The translations under genes and the position numbers were made by a program. DNA of 45,174 nucleotides, taken from the NCBI RefSeq assembly GCF_900162615.1, contig NZ_FUFN01000009.1, positions 1-45,174 on the forward strand, in the 5' to 3' direction. Positions 7,518 through 16,495 of the stretch are shown one piece after another. Source of the stretch: Virgibacillus proomii. GTDB taxonomy: Bacteria > Bacillota > Bacilli > Bacillales > Amphibacillaceae. The notes beneath the pieces are model-generated. The model made no database searches and was not told the origin of the DNA. It saw only the letters and a program-made list of their open reading frames with translations. Positions within the stretch are counted from its first letter, which is position 1; every line of letters begins with the position of its first letter.

Positions 7518-8515
7518 AAGATTTTCTAAAAGATAGCCTGCCATTTATTTTTTTCTTTTATATCCAGCTTTTCATTATCATCGCAATCGTTCAACTGTTT
7601 TATGGCATTACTTCAGTACCAATGAGTTGGGATTTAATTACCTATTTAATCATCCTACTAACATTCTGTTTATCTTTATTTTTAGTATACCGATATTATA
7701 AACTTCGTGATTATTACATGACCATTAAGGAAGATGAAGAAAATGCCACATGGTTACCAGACCCACCAACTAAATTATTGGCAACTATAAAAAAACAGCA
7801 TGATAGGCAAACAAACAAATATGCAGAAGAAATAGAACGCTTAAAACAGCAAAAGCAAATGGAGTTTAATTTCATTCAACAATGGGTGCATCAAATGAAA
7901 ACTCCCGTCTCCGTGATGCATTTAACTTTGCAAAAAGAAAAATTTCGAATGTCGCAAGAGTTTTTACACAGTATGCATGAAGAATTAGAACGAATGCAGC
8001 AAGGGTTAAACTTAGCGTTATATCAATCACGATTGCAAAAATTTGATCGTGATTTCCAGGCACAGCAAATCGTCTTAAAGGAACTTATTAAAGAGGTAAT
8101 TCAAGACTTTAAATCAAGCTTTATTCGCAATCAAGTTTTTCCAGATTTATCAATTGATGAAGATTTTATCGTGACAACCGATTCCAAGTGGTTACGCTTT
8201 GTAATAAGTCAGGCAGTTTCGAATGCAATTAAATATTCAAAGCCGGATTCTTCGCATGTTTATTTCAGAGCAAAAGCAGCGGATAAACAAATTGTGTTGC
8301 AAATAACGGACACCGGTCACGGAATACCAAGTCAGGACCTTGATCGGGTTTTTGATCCTTTTTTCACAGGATTGAATGGCAGGAAGTTCCGTGAATCAAC
8401 AGGAATGGGACTTTATTTATCCAAACAAATTTGTACAGAGCTTGGTCATGACTTAACTATTTCTTCAGAGGAAGGAAAGGGAACGACTATTTCTATTCAT
8501 TTTCACCTAAACTAA
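7514..8515 (+). CDS. BceS-like intramembrane-sensing histidine kinase
   Basis: A 333-residue kinase with two closely spaced transmembrane helices (about 10-30 and 40-60) and almost no extracellular loop, the hallmark of BceS/GraS kinases. The H-box WVHQMKTPVSV places the phosphoaccepting histidine at 126. A GHKL ATPase domain follows, with an N-box (SNAIKY), G1 DTGHGI, an F-box and G2 STGMGLYL. In this family the kinase does not sense drug directly but reads the activity of its cognate BceAB transporter, encoded just downstream. Its stop codon lies within the arm of a strong hairpin. Confidence 0.9.
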   Translation: MKDFLKDSLPFIFFFYIQLFIIIAIVQLFYGITSVPMSWDLITYLIILLTFCLSLFLVYRYYKLRDYYMTIKEDEENATWLPDPPTKLLATIKKQHDRQTNKYAEEIERLKQQKQMEFNFIQQWVHQMKTPVSVMHLTLQKEKFRMSQEFLHSMHEELERMQQGLNLALYQSRLQKFDRDFQAQQIVLKELIKEVIQDFKSSFIRNQVFPDLSIDEDFIVTTDSKWLRFVISQAVSNAIKYSKPDSSHVYFRAKAADKQIVLQITDTGHGIPSQDLDRVFDPFFTGLNGRKFRESTGMGLYLSKQICTELGHDLTISSEEGKGTTISIHFHLN

Positions 8516-8545
8516 CCTTACAATGTTGTAAGGTTAGTTTTTAAA
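8509..8545 (+). terminator. kinase-gene terminator containing a TTACA-N4-TGTAA operator-like site
   Basis: AAACTAACCTTACAA (8509-8523) pairs perfectly with TTGTAAGGTTAGTTT (8526-8540), followed by T-rich sequence; the left arm includes the kinase stop codon. The centre, TTACAATGTTGTAA at 8517-8530, also fits the TNACA-N4-TGTAA pattern described for BceR-like regulators. It may therefore be both a terminator and a binding site for activation of the transporter promoter. Confidence 0.75.
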
Positions 8546-8585
8546 TATGAAAGAAAGGACGATAGGGATACATAACGGAATTAGT

Positions 8586-8591
8586 TATAAT
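8586..8591 (+). promoter_or_regulatory. candidate -10 for the ABC transporter genes
   Basis: TATAAT at 8586-8591 with no good -35 at the expected spacing, as expected for an activator-dependent promoter. It is about 60 bp downstream of the operator-like site. Two repeat elements now separate it from the ATPase gene. Confidence 0.4.
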
Positions 8592-8604
8592 GAAAATAAT
8601 TAAC

Positions 8605-8700
8605 ATTAGAAATACTTGCTTGTCGCTAAGTTTTTAGATAAAGCTATCGTTTTTCTTTTACGATAAAGCCTAAAGTTTTATATTTTCCTAATAGTATAAA
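8605..8700 (+). repeat. repeat family B, copy 1
   Basis: A roughly 95-bp palindromic repeat: CTTGCTTGTCGCTAAG hairpin, GCTATCGTTTTTCTTTTACG, GATAAAGCCTAAAG and TTTTATA...AGTATAAA. It is an uninterrupted version of the site occupied by a HEARO-like element at 15494. Confidence 0.7.
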
Positions 8701-8712
8701 TAAAGACCAATA

Positions 8713-8861
8713 TTTATTCCGCATCTAAACTGGCAGTAAAACCTCCACTTAGAGGGGGAGGAGAATCAAGAAGACTAGGTGGAGGAAGCTGCTTGTAAAT
8801 GCCCGATTAGTTCATTTAACCATGAGGTGGATGAGAGAACCCCCACTCATGGAAGTTTCAC
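8713..8861 (-). repeat. HEARO-like element, degenerate inverted copy
   Basis: Read on the minus strand it starts GTGAAACTTCCATGAG, carries CTAATCGGGCATTTA, and ends TTAGATGCGGAATAAA. These match the start, middle and end of the plus-strand family. It overlaps the upstream extension of the ATPase reading frame, showing that extension is not protein-coding sequence. It is one of only two minus-strand members. Confidence 0.6.
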
Positions 8862-8959
8862 CTTATATAAATCAACTTTCACGTATTTCATCCGTTATTA
8901 AGGTGTTAAAACATATCCAATGTCTACTTTTTAGAAAACACTACAAGGAGAGATTAGAC

Positions 8960-9736
8960 ATGTACGTACTAAAAGCAGAAAACTTATCCAAAACATATGG
9001 CAGCAAACGGGGGATTTCATATGAAGCACTACACCAATTCAATCTCACTGTTAGTCAATGTGAATTTATAGGAATCATGGGACCTTCAGGCAGTGGCAAA
9101 ACTACATTATTAAACTTACTATCGACTCTCGATACACCTACTTCTGGAAAAGTGATGATTAATGAAAAAACAGTTACATCTCTTCCTCATTATAAATTGG
9201 CTAAGTTTAGGAGACAGGAAATGGGATTTATTTTTCAGGATTTTAATTTGCTGGAAACCTTAACCATTGGTGAAAATATTTTGCTCCCTTTAACATTGAA
9301 TAAAGTACCTGTGAAGGAAATGAACAAGAAACTCACCTCCATAACAAAGCAACTGGGTATTGATGATATTATTGACAAACGAATCATGGAGGTCTCCGGT
9401 GGACAAATGCAACGAGCAGCGATTGCTAGAGCACTAATTCATAAGCCTTCTATCATATTTGCTGATGAACCTACCGGAAATTTGGATTCCAAAGCTTCCT
9501 TACAAGTGATGGAAGCATTGAGTAGACTGCAAAGTGAGCAACAAACGGCTACATTAATGGTAACTCACGATCCATTTGCAGCTAGTTTCTGTCAACGAGT
9601 CATCTTTATTAAAGATGGGAGATTGTATAATGAAATTCATCGAGGCAATAACCGTCAAAACTTTTTTCAAGACATTTTAAATATGCAATCCTTGTTGGGA
9701 GGAAATTTGAATGACCTTCAAACAATTCGCTTTTAA
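8960..9736 (+). CDS. BceA-like ABC transporter ATP-binding protein
   Basis: A 258-residue MacB/LolD-type ATPase. Walker A GPSGSGKT, Q-loop FIFQDFN, signature VSGGQMQR, Walker B IIFADEPTGNLD and the H-loop THD are all present. The open frame extends to 8822, but that part derives from an inverted repeat. AAGGAGAGATTAGAC before the ATG at 8960 marks the true start. It pairs with the permease that follows, whose start overlaps it by 26 nt. The likely role is energising resistance to cell-wall-active peptides. It is cut off from the kinase gene by a terminator and two repeats. Confidence 0.92.
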   Translation: MYVLKAENLSKTYGSKRGISYEALHQFNLTVSQCEFIGIMGPSGSGKTTLLNLLSTLDTPTSGKVMINEKTVTSLPHYKLAKFRRQEMGFIFQDFNLLETLTIGENILLPLTLNKVPVKEMNKKLTSITKQLGIDDIIDKRIMEVSGGQMQRAAIARALIHKPSIIFADEPTGNLDSKASLQVMEALSRLQSEQQTATLMVTHDPFAASFCQRVIFIKDGRLYNEIHRGNNRQNFFQDILNMQSLLGGNLNDLQTIRF

Positions 9737-11621
9737 TAATGTAAAGCGCAACACACGTGCCTATCTCAGCTACTTCTTAAGCTGTATGTTTGCGGTAATC
9801 GTCTTTTTTATGTATGCTGTCGTTATCTTTCATCCCCAAATAGAAAAATATGATTTTGTGGAAGTTGTTAGAAGCGGAATCCTTGTATCGGAGGTAATTA
9901 TTTATCTTTTTTCTTCTTTATTTGTACTCTATTCTACTGCTACATTTATTAAATCACGTAAGAAAGAGTATGGAATCCTAACAACATTAGGTATTAGTAA
10001 ATCTCAATTAAACCGGATGCTCATTACAGAAAATACAATTATCGGTCTTGCTTCTATTATTGCTGGTATTTTAGTCGGTGCTTTGCTAACAAAATTATTC
10101 TTAATGATATTTTCTGCCATTTTAAATACCGGGGAAATTCTGCCTTTTTATTTATCATGGAAAGCGATTGGCATTACCGTTGCATTGTTTTTTATAATGT
10201 TTGAAATAAATTCTTTACTCGTCGTCTTTACATTGCGTACAAAATCAATTATGGAAGTATTTCGAGGTGCTAAGGCTCCGCGAAAAACACCTCGCTTTTC
10301 ATGGATAATAAGCATCTTGGCGATTGCTGCTGTTTTCTATGCCTATTATTTAGCGTATACAGCTGATATGTTTTCTATTTTATATCGGATGTTTATTATT
10401 TTAGTCTTAATTATTCCAGGTACCTACTTTTTATTTACGCAGTTTAGCATTGCCTTTACGAGTCTTTTACGTAAGAACAAAAGATTTCTCTATCAGAATT
10501 TGAATTTACTTATTATTTCCGATTTAACCTATAAATTAAAAGACAATGCGCGCTTACTTTCAATGGTCGCTATTTTAAGTGCTGTAGCCTTCACATCGTC
10601 CGGAGTTTTATATGGTTTATTTCAAAGTATGGAGGAAGAGACAGAGCGTTTTGTGCCTCAGGACTTTTCCATAATCACTAAGGGCACTGAGAATAAGGAA
10701 CTGTTTGAAGAAAGTATTGAAAAGGCAGAAAAAATTTTCACAGAAAGTTTTACTCCTTTCGAGTCAGTTATAACTCTTCCAATACAAGCCAAGTCACAAC
10801 ATAAAATTGGTTATTGGAATGATATTTCGTTTACTGTTTTTTCGTATGCGGATTATAAAAAAATGCTGCAATTAAACAATCTAGCTGTACCAAATCCACC
10901 AGGCAACGGCTATGCCTTTGTACTTGTAGATGATATTATTCGCCCAAGTATAGATCCTGTTCCCAAAAGGCTAACATTTCGGATTGGAAATGAACAAATA
11001 GAACAAAACGTAACTGTATTTAAAAATAAAACAATGAATTCCACTATTTATGGAATGTATACACTTGTTCTACCTGATGCTACATTTAAAAAGTATCAAC
11101 AAAAAGGGGAGCAGCTATTATACTACACAGCCAAAATACCGAACTGGGAGAAGCATATTAAAACAGTGGAAAAGGTACAAGCTGCCATAGCCCAAGAGCA
11201 TATTTATATAGATTCAAGAGCGAGTACCTATACTGGTATGAAAGAGGGTGTGTCTTATCTTTTCTTTTTTGGTATATTTATTAGTGTCCTGTTCTTTTTA
11301 GCTGCTGGATCCATTCTTTACTTTCGAATGTATCAGGAAATTGATAAAGATATTAAATATTATTATTCCCTTTACCGAATCGGGTTGACGAACCAAGAAA
11401 TGAGACAAATAGCTACAAGACAACTCGCTTTTTTATTTTTCTTGCCCTTTTTAATAGCTGTTGTTCATGCTGGTTTTGCATTTAAAACATTACAAAATAT
11501 ACTTGTTTCTTCGGTTCTTTTGCCAAGTATATATATCATTTTGTTTTATTTCATTGTTCATTTTATCAACTTTATCTTTATCCGAAATATTTATATTTCC
11601 AAGTTAAAAAGAGTCATGTAA
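9711..11621 (+). CDS. BceB-like ABC transporter permease (FtsX family)
   Basis: A 636-residue permease with about ten transmembrane segments and two FtsX-type domains (about 55-180 and 515-625). The large extracellular part, roughly residues 300-510 between membrane segments, is typical of BceB proteins and is thought to participate in sensing the antibiotic or its lipid II-cycle target. The start codon lies inside the end of the ATPase gene with its own GGGAGGA ribosome binding site. The four-gene set is a complete Bce-type module; the drug recognised cannot be told from sequence. Confidence 0.9.
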   Translation: MTFKQFAFNNVKRNTRAYLSYFLSCMFAVIVFFMYAVVIFHPQIEKYDFVEVVRSGILVSEVIIYLFSSLFVLYSTATFIKSRKKEYGILTTLGISKSQLNRMLITENTIIGLASIIAGILVGALLTKLFLMIFSAILNTGEILPFYLSWKAIGITVALFFIMFEINSLLVVFTLRTKSIMEVFRGAKAPRKTPRFSWIISILAIAAVFYAYYLAYTADMFSILYRMFIILVLIIPGTYFLFTQFSIAFTSLLRKNKRFLYQNLNLLIISDLTYKLKDNARLLSMVAILSAVAFTSSGVLYGLFQSMEEETERFVPQDFSIITKGTENKELFEESIEKAEKIFTESFTPFESVITLPIQAKSQHKIGYWNDISFTVFSYADYKKMLQLNNLAVPNPPGNGYAFVLVDDIIRPSIDPVPKRLTFRIGNEQIEQNVTVFKNKTMNSTIYGMYTLVLPDATFKKYQQKGEQLLYYTAKIPNWEKHIKTVEKVQAAIAQEHIYIDSRASTYTGMKEGVSYLFFFGIFISVLFFLAAGSILYFRMYQEIDKDIKYYYSLYRIGLTNQEMRQIATRQLAFLFFLPFLIAVVHAGFAFKTLQNILVSSVLLPSIYIILFYFIVHFINFIFIRNIYISKLKRVM

Positions 11622-11673
11622 AAAGGTTTAGAATAAAAAGAATCCGAACGCAAAATTTAAGGAGGCAATTATT

Positions 11674-12975
11674 GTGGATTTTTCAACATCAGAAGCACTT
11701 CACCGTGAAGCATTAGAACATATTGTTGGAGGCGTAAACTCACCATCACGCGCTTATAAAGCAGTTGGCGGGGGGGCACCAGTCTATATGAAGCGTGGTC
11801 AAGGTGCTTATTTTTGGGATGTCGATGGCAATAAGTATATTGATTATTTAGGTGCTTACGGTCCGATTATTACTGGACACGCTCACCCGCATATAGCTAA
11901 AGCAATCTCTCATACAGCTACAAATGGGGTATTATATGGGACACCAACTCCACTAGAAAATCAATTTGCCAAAATGTTAAAGGAAGCCATTCCGTCATTG
12001 GAAAAAGTGCGTTTTGTAAATTCCGGAACTGAGGCAGTTATGACTACAATAAGGGTTGCACGTGCTTATACGAATCGTACCAAAGTAATCAAATTTGCCG
12101 GTTGTTACCATGGTCATTTTGATGCCGTACTTGTCGAAGCTGGTTCAGGCCCTGCAACACTTGGCACCCCTGATTCTGCTGGTATTCCTGAATCCGTAGC
12201 ACAAGATGTCATTACCGTTCCATTTAATGATATCGCCGCATTAAAACAAGCTTTAGACGTTTGGGGAGATCAGGTTGCGGCTGTATTAGTTGAACCGATC
12301 GTTGGTAATTTTGGAATTGTTGAACCCAACGAAGGATTTTTAAAAGCTGTGAATGAGCTTACCCATGGTGTTGGAGCACTTGTAATTTATGATGAAGTAA
12401 TTACCGCATTTCGCTTTACATATGGAAGTGCCCAGCAATTATATGGGATTCAACCTGATATGACAGCAATGGGTAAAATTATTGGTGGTGGACTCCCAAT
12501 CGGTGCGTATGGTGGTAAAAAAGATATTATGGAACAAGTTGCCCCTCTTGGACCTGCTTATCAGGCGGGAACGATGGCAGGTAATCCAGCATCAATGGCA
12601 GCTGGTATCGCATGTTTAGAAGTCTTGCAGGAAGATGGCTTATATGAAAAATTGGATCAGCTTGGCGCTAAGCTAGAAAAAGGTATTCTAGAAAAAGCTC
12701 ATGAACACAAAATTGCAATTTCGATCAACCGCCTTTGCGGAGCTTTGACCGTTTATTTCGGAGATGGACAAATCACCAATTATGATGAAGCCGAAGCTAG
12801 TGACGGGGAACGCTTTGCACAGTTTTTCCGTTTCATGCTAGAACAAGGCATTAATTTAGCTCCATCCAAATACGAAGCATGGTTCTTAACCATAGCACAT
12901 ACGGAAAAAGATATTGATCAGACAATTGCGGCCGTAGATATAGCGTTCAAAAAAATGGCAAGCAATGAAAGATGA
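11674..12975 (+). CDS. hemL: glutamate-1-semialdehyde 2,1-aminomutase
   Basis: A 433-residue class-III PLP aminotransferase-fold enzyme that converts glutamate-1-semialdehyde to 5-aminolevulinate in haem synthesis. The PLP lysine is K268 in AMGKIIGGGLP, with the cofactor-binding YDEVITAFR at 239-247 and NSGTEA at 116-121. The position near bcp and ygaD matches the B. subtilis paralogue gsaB (about 430 residues), so gsaB is the likelier orthologue than the hem-operon hemL. The start is GTG, fixed by AAGGAGG 8 nt upstream. It is probably transcribed alone and ends at a strong terminator. Confidence 0.93.
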   Translation: MDFSTSEALHREALEHIVGGVNSPSRAYKAVGGGAPVYMKRGQGAYFWDVDGNKYIDYLGAYGPIITGHAHPHIAKAISHTATNGVLYGTPTPLENQFAKMLKEAIPSLEKVRFVNSGTEAVMTTIRVARAYTNRTKVIKFAGCYHGHFDAVLVEAGSGPATLGTPDSAGIPESVAQDVITVPFNDIAALKQALDVWGDQVAAVLVEPIVGNFGIVEPNEGFLKAVNELTHGVGALVIYDEVITAFRFTYGSAQQLYGIQPDMTAMGKIIGGGLPIGAYGGKKDIMEQVAPLGPAYQAGTMAGNPASMAAGIACLEVLQEDGLYEKLDQLGAKLEKGILEKAHEHKIAISINRLCGALTVYFGDGQITNYDEAEASDGERFAQFFRFMLEQGINLAPSKYEAWFLTIAHTEKDIDQTIAAVDIAFKKMASNER

Positions 12976-13000
12976 AGTAAAGTAAAAGTGGTGTAGTCAA

Positions 13001-13067
13001 AGAGAAATCCGAACGATGATTTAAAATTCTTTAATTAGAATTTGAATTAGTTCGGATTTCTCTTTTT
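13001..13067 (+). terminator. terminator of the glutamate-semialdehyde aminomutase gene
   Basis: AGAGAAATCCGAAC (13001-13014) pairs with GTTCGGATTTCTCT (13050-13063), with a smaller AAATTC/GAATTT helix inside and a T-run after it. Confidence 0.85.
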
Positions 13068-13325
13068 ATAAGCTTCCTTATTCCAGTAAATATTTGCCTT
13101 AGAGTTGATCTTTTTAATTATGTCCCACCCTCTTTCTCATTTTGCCTGTAAACTGCAGATAAAAAGGTGGAAATAGATTAGGTATTTAAGAGTGGTTACA
13201 TTTAAATCAGGGCTCGATATGTCATTTTACAGAACTTTTTGAACAACACTCTAAGGTAAAAAAACGAATAATACTACCTATTTCATAGAATACTATTTAT
13301 AAAAGTAAAATTGGAGGAGATAGCC
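13068..13325. other. intergenic stretch with repeat family C copy
   Basis: It contains GATATGTCATTTTAC and AACTTTTTGAACAACACTCT at 13217-13251, matching repeat family C. No gene is seen before the ribosome binding site GGAGGAG of the small zinc-ribbon gene. Confidence 0.45.
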
Positions 13326-13568
13326 ATGACTAGTCCTTATCGCTGTCCCAACTGTAAGACAAATAAAACTCGTTTTAATAAAATTGAACAGATAGCCCAT
13401 CCCATAAAACTTGATGCTTCAACTGGAGAAATTATAAAAACGTATCAAGATGGTAATGTTGAACCGTACCATCATATATATCAGGGTCCTAAATTTAAAA
13501 TTCAATGTGCGGCCTGTGGAGTAATTGAAGATGAAAAGACGTTCATTCATTTTGCCCAATATCAGTAA
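13326..13568 (+). CDS. small zinc-ribbon protein of unknown function
   Basis: An 80-residue protein with two CxxC knuckles, CPNC near residues 8-11 and CAAC about residues 59-62, consistent with one zinc ribbon. The longer open frame starts at 13311, but GGAGGAGATAGCC precedes the ATG at 13326. No membrane segment or catalytic motif is visible. I recall similar small proteins in other Bacilli without established function. It could bind nucleic acid or mediate protein contacts. Confidence 0.7.
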   Translation: MTSPYRCPNCKTNKTRFNKIEQIAHPIKLDASTGEIIKTYQDGNVEPYHHIYQGPKFKIQCAACGVIEDEKTFIHFAQYQ

Positions 13569-13620
13569 TACAGGTTGGGATATCACATGAACTAAATGTA
13601 TAATTTCTGAGACGTTAAGA

Positions 13621-13655
13621 AGGTCACGACATACATCCCCCGTGACCTATCTATT
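13621..13655 (+). terminator. terminator after the zinc-ribbon gene
   Basis: AGGTCACG pairs with CGTGACCT, followed by ATCTATTTTTT. It overlaps the last codons of the convergent ABC exporter gene. Confidence 0.7.
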
Positions 13656-15410
13656 TTTTACTCCATCGTCAAGATGTTGGACTTGATAAAGATCATAATA
13701 AATACCTTTAGCTTTCATCAGCTCATTATGTGAACCTACTTCTTTAATCTGTCCCTCATCAATGACGACAATTCTATCAGCATGGGTAATTGTTGCTAAT
13801 CGATGAGCAACGATAAATGTTGTTCGGTCAGAAGCAAGTTTTTCTAATGCCTCTTGAATCGTATGTTCACTTTCTAAATCTAATGCGGAGGTAGCTTCAT
13901 CAAAGATAAGCAATGGCGGATTTTTCAAGAATACTCTGGCAATCGCTATTCGCTGTTTTTGTCCACCTGATAATTTAACACCACGCTCACCGACCAATGT
14001 ATCGTAGCCATATGGCAAGCTTTGTATAAAGTCATGCGCGTTTGCTGCTTTTGCAGCTTCTACCACTTCATCATCAGTTGCATCGGGGTTTCCCATTCGA
14101 ATATTCATTGCTATCGATTCACTGAATAATGTATTATCTTGTAGCACCATACCTATACGATCCCGCAATGAACGTGCCTGAATATCACGTACATCGATAC
14201 CATCCATTTTAATGGAACCGCTTGTCACATCATAAAATCGAGGAATAAGGCTAACCAATGTCGATTTTCCACCGCCGCTCATCCCGACTAGAGCGATTGT
14301 CTCTCCTTCTTTCACATGTAAATGAACATTCCGCAAAACAGGTACCTCTTCATCATCGTATTGAAAAGAAACATTTTCAAATAAGACTTCTCCTTGCAAA
14401 TGTTCAAGCTTAATCGCATCAGGCTTATCTTTTATATCATATTTCTCATTCATTAGTTCAAATACGCGATCAATGGAAGCAATCGATTGAACAAGTGTTG
14501 TTGATGAATTAACCAGCCTGCGCAACGGACTGTAAACACGCTCCATATAGCCTACAAAAGCTACCATCGTTCCCATTGTCAAATTTCCTTGAATAACTTG
14601 ATAACTGGCATAGGCAATCACCAATAGAGGCGCCAAATCAGTAATTGTATTGGTAACCGCAAATGTTTTGGCGTTCCAGTTCGTATGATCAAGCGCTTTT
14701 TGTAAAAAATTGTGATTACGATCAGCAAATTGCTCCTGTTCATATGCTTCAAGAGCAAAACTTCTCGTGACAGGTATCCCTTGAACCCGCTCATGTAAAT
14801 GGCCTTGTACTTCTGCCAATGCTTGTGAACGATGGCGTGTAAGTCTTCTTAGTCTTCCATAAAAATACTTAATAGAGAAACCAAATAGTGGAAATAAGAT
14901 GATCGCTACCACTGTTAATTCCATATTCATAGATAACATAATAGCAATGGCTATTAGTATCGTAATGAGGTCTAACCAAATATTCATAAGACCTGTAATG
15001 ACAAATATTTTTGTTTGTTCGACATCATGTATTACCCGGGAAATAATTTCGCCAGTCTTCGTTTTTGCATAAAATTTTAAACTCAACTTTTGTAAGTGAT
15101 CAAATAGGCGAGCACGGATATCAAATAAAATCTTGTTCCCAACCCATTGTGCCAAGTATTGTCGAATATATTCAATCGGTGGTCGTAAAATAAGAAAGAT
15201 TACGAAAGATATCCCCATCAACCAAACTAATTGAGTGATTTTTTCCGTCTGACCAAGTGCTTCATTTCCAATAATATTATCGATCACATATTTTAAAATA
15301 AGTGGCATTAATAGAGGAATACCAAATTTTATAATCCCAACAATTACTGTCCAGAAAATTTTCCATTTGTACGGTTTTACAAAATACATATACTGTCTAA
15401 TTGAGTTCAT
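13647..15410 (-). CDS. ygaD: ABC exporter, fused membrane and ATPase domains (YgaD-like)
   Basis: A 587-residue half-transporter of the MsbA/BmrA type that should work as a homodimer. The N-terminal ABC membrane domain has six helices (about 15-320). The C-terminal ATPase has Walker A GMSGGGKST, Q-loop VLQDN, signature LSGGQKQR, Walker B LLIFDEATSALD and H-loop AHRL. Length and location beside the aminomutase and ygaC genes match B. subtilis YgaD. Substrate unknown; lipid or drug efflux is possible for this class. Just upstream lies a repeat B copy carrying a HEARO-like element, so its promoter is displaced or embedded there. Confidence 0.9.
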   Translation of the reverse strand: MNSIRQYMYFVKPYKWKIFWTVIVGIIKFGIPLLMPLILKYVIDNIIGNEALGQTEKITQLVWLMGISFVIFLILRPPIEYIRQYLAQWVGNKILFDIRARLFDHLQKLSLKFYAKTKTGEIISRVIHDVEQTKIFVITGLMNIWLDLITILIAIAIMLSMNMELTVVAIILFPLFGFSIKYFYGRLRRLTRHRSQALAEVQGHLHERVQGIPVTRSFALEAYEQEQFADRNHNFLQKALDHTNWNAKTFAVTNTITDLAPLLVIAYASYQVIQGNLTMGTMVAFVGYMERVYSPLRRLVNSSTTLVQSIASIDRVFELMNEKYDIKDKPDAIKLEHLQGEVLFENVSFQYDDEEVPVLRNVHLHVKEGETIALVGMSGGGKSTLVSLIPRFYDVTSGSIKMDGIDVRDIQARSLRDRIGMVLQDNTLFSESIAMNIRMGNPDATDDEVVEAAKAANAHDFIQSLPYGYDTLVGERGVKLSGGQKQRIAIARVFLKNPPLLIFDEATSALDLESEHTIQEALEKLASDRTTFIVAHRLATITHADRIVVIDEGQIKEVGSHNELMKAKGIYYDLYQVQHLDDGVKNR

Positions 15411-15425
15411 TTAAAACGTCCTTTA

Positions 15426-15707
15426 TTAGAAAAACTTAGCTTGTCGCCAAGTCTTTATGGCGGCGAAAGCTATCGTTTTTCTTATATGATAAAGTGAAAC
15501 TTCATTCAGTAGGAATTTGCTTCCCTCTCCTACTGAATGTTAGTACCACAAGGGTATGACCTAAAGGCCCTTGAACCAATCGGGCATTTAGGTGTCGTTT
15601 TCTCCAACTTTGACCCTTTGTATCAACTAAAGGCTCTTGAAGCAGGAGTCTTACGGCACCTTACATGCGGGATAATGCCTAAAGTTTTATACTATCCTAT
15701 AGTATAA
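15426..15707 (+). repeat. repeat family B, copy 2, interrupted by a HEARO-like element
   Basis: The left part at 15426-15493 reads TTAGAAAAACTTAGC, TTGTCGCCAAG, GCTATCGTTTTTCTTATATG and GATAAA. The right part at 15677-15707 reads GCCTAAAGTTTTATAC through AGTATAAA. Joining the two gives an ordinary family B repeat. The 183 bp between them is a complete HEARO-like element. Confidence 0.8.
15494..15676 (+). repeat. HEARO-like element, copy 3 (nested; boundaries defined)
   Basis: Comparison with empty family B repeats defines the insert as GTGAAACTTCATTCAGTAGG at the start through GCACCTTACATGCGGGATAAT at the end, following GATAAA. It has hairpin I CATTCAGTAGG/CCTACTGAATG, hairpin II around GGCCC/GGGC, and the terminal hairpin (weakened here). 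There is no reading frame and no clear target-site duplication beyond the shared GATAA at both ends. Confidence 0.8.
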
Positions 15708-15967
15708 AAAATTGTAAGCAGCTCTAACAAGCAAAGAAAAGCCTTGCTACAAAAAAGTAACAAGGTTTGTTACGTGTTTTTAGATATTTACTTTCAACAT
15801 TTTTACTATGGATTCCACGTATTTCCCCTTTATGTATATGAAGTAAGGAGTCATGGTAAACTTAGTGATTGGTTCAACCTCAGAAGTTGTGTAGAAGCTT
15901 GCTTAGCGTTTGTTTTCAAATCGCCTGATGGACACGGTATGACAGTTCACTTCATATCGATATAACG
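15708..15967. other. gene-free stretch between ygaD and ygaC
   Basis: A weak hairpin GTAACA/TGTTAC lies near 15755-15775. A 73-residue plus frame (15744-15965) has no ribosome binding site. The minus strand at about 15780-15895 could encode a short protein-like segment but without start or context. Nothing is called. Confidence 0.4.
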
Positions 15968-16495
15968 TTAACGATATGTTAGATAGCGTTCATACCATTC
16001 ATCTATAACCCCTGGTGAAAATGGTCCTTGCTTTTGTCTTATCCATCGCAATAAAATTTGAAGTTGTTGTTTTAGAATACGATCAAGCTCCTTAGGATAG
16101 TTCATTTGTTTTCGATGCTCTTCATATTCATCTTCATCTAGTAAGACAAATGTCATGTCAGGATATACTTTTACATCCAAATCATAATCAATATATTTAA
16201 TTGCATTGTTTTCATAAATAAAAGGGGAGCTAATGTTACAGTAATAATATATTCCATCCGTTCGGAGCATACCGATTACATTAAACCAGTGATCAGCATG
16301 GAAATAACAAATAGCTGGTTCTCTTGTTGTCCACATTCTTCCATCGCTTTCACTAACCTCCGTTTTATCATTTGCTCCTATGATAATTTTCTCTGTACCT
16401 TTTAAAACCAGACTATCCTCCCAAATGCGGTGAAGTTGTCCATTATGTTTATAACTGTGTATTTGTATAGTGATTCCTTCTCTCGGAGCAACCAT
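15968..16495 (-). CDS. ygaC: nucleoside tri-/diphosphate phosphatase, DUF402 (YgaC/Ntdp-like)
   Basis: A 175-residue DUF402 protein that strongly resembles B. subtilis YgaC, for example VQIHSYKHNG-like IQIHSYKHNG near the start, ESDGRMW, REPAICYFH and YIDYDLDVKVYPD. Staphylococcal relatives hydrolyse nucleoside tri- and diphosphates with divalent metals; the acidic residues of YDLDVKVYPD likely bind metal. The start has a GGGAGA ribosome binding site. It is separated from ygaD by about 560 bp of repeats and non-coding sequence. Confidence 0.9.
   Translation of the reverse strand: MVAPREGITIQIHSYKHNGQLHRIWEDSLVLKGTEKIIIGANDKTEVSESDGRMWTTREPAICYFHADHWFNVIGMLRTDGIYYYCNISSPFIYENNAIKYIDYDLDVKVYPDMTFVLLDEDEYEEHRKQMNYPKELDRILKQQLQILLRWIRQKQGPFSPGVIDEWYERYLTYR

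Noticed and set aside
8822..8959. 46-codon N-terminal extension of the Bce-type ATPase
   Set aside because: The first part is an inverted repeat copy, and a proper ribosome binding site precedes the ATG at 8960, giving the normal family length.
15744..15965. 73-residue plus-strand frame between ygaD and ygaC
   Set aside because: No ribosome binding site, no recognisable motif and no support from context. A faint protein-like reading on the other strand was also too weak to call.
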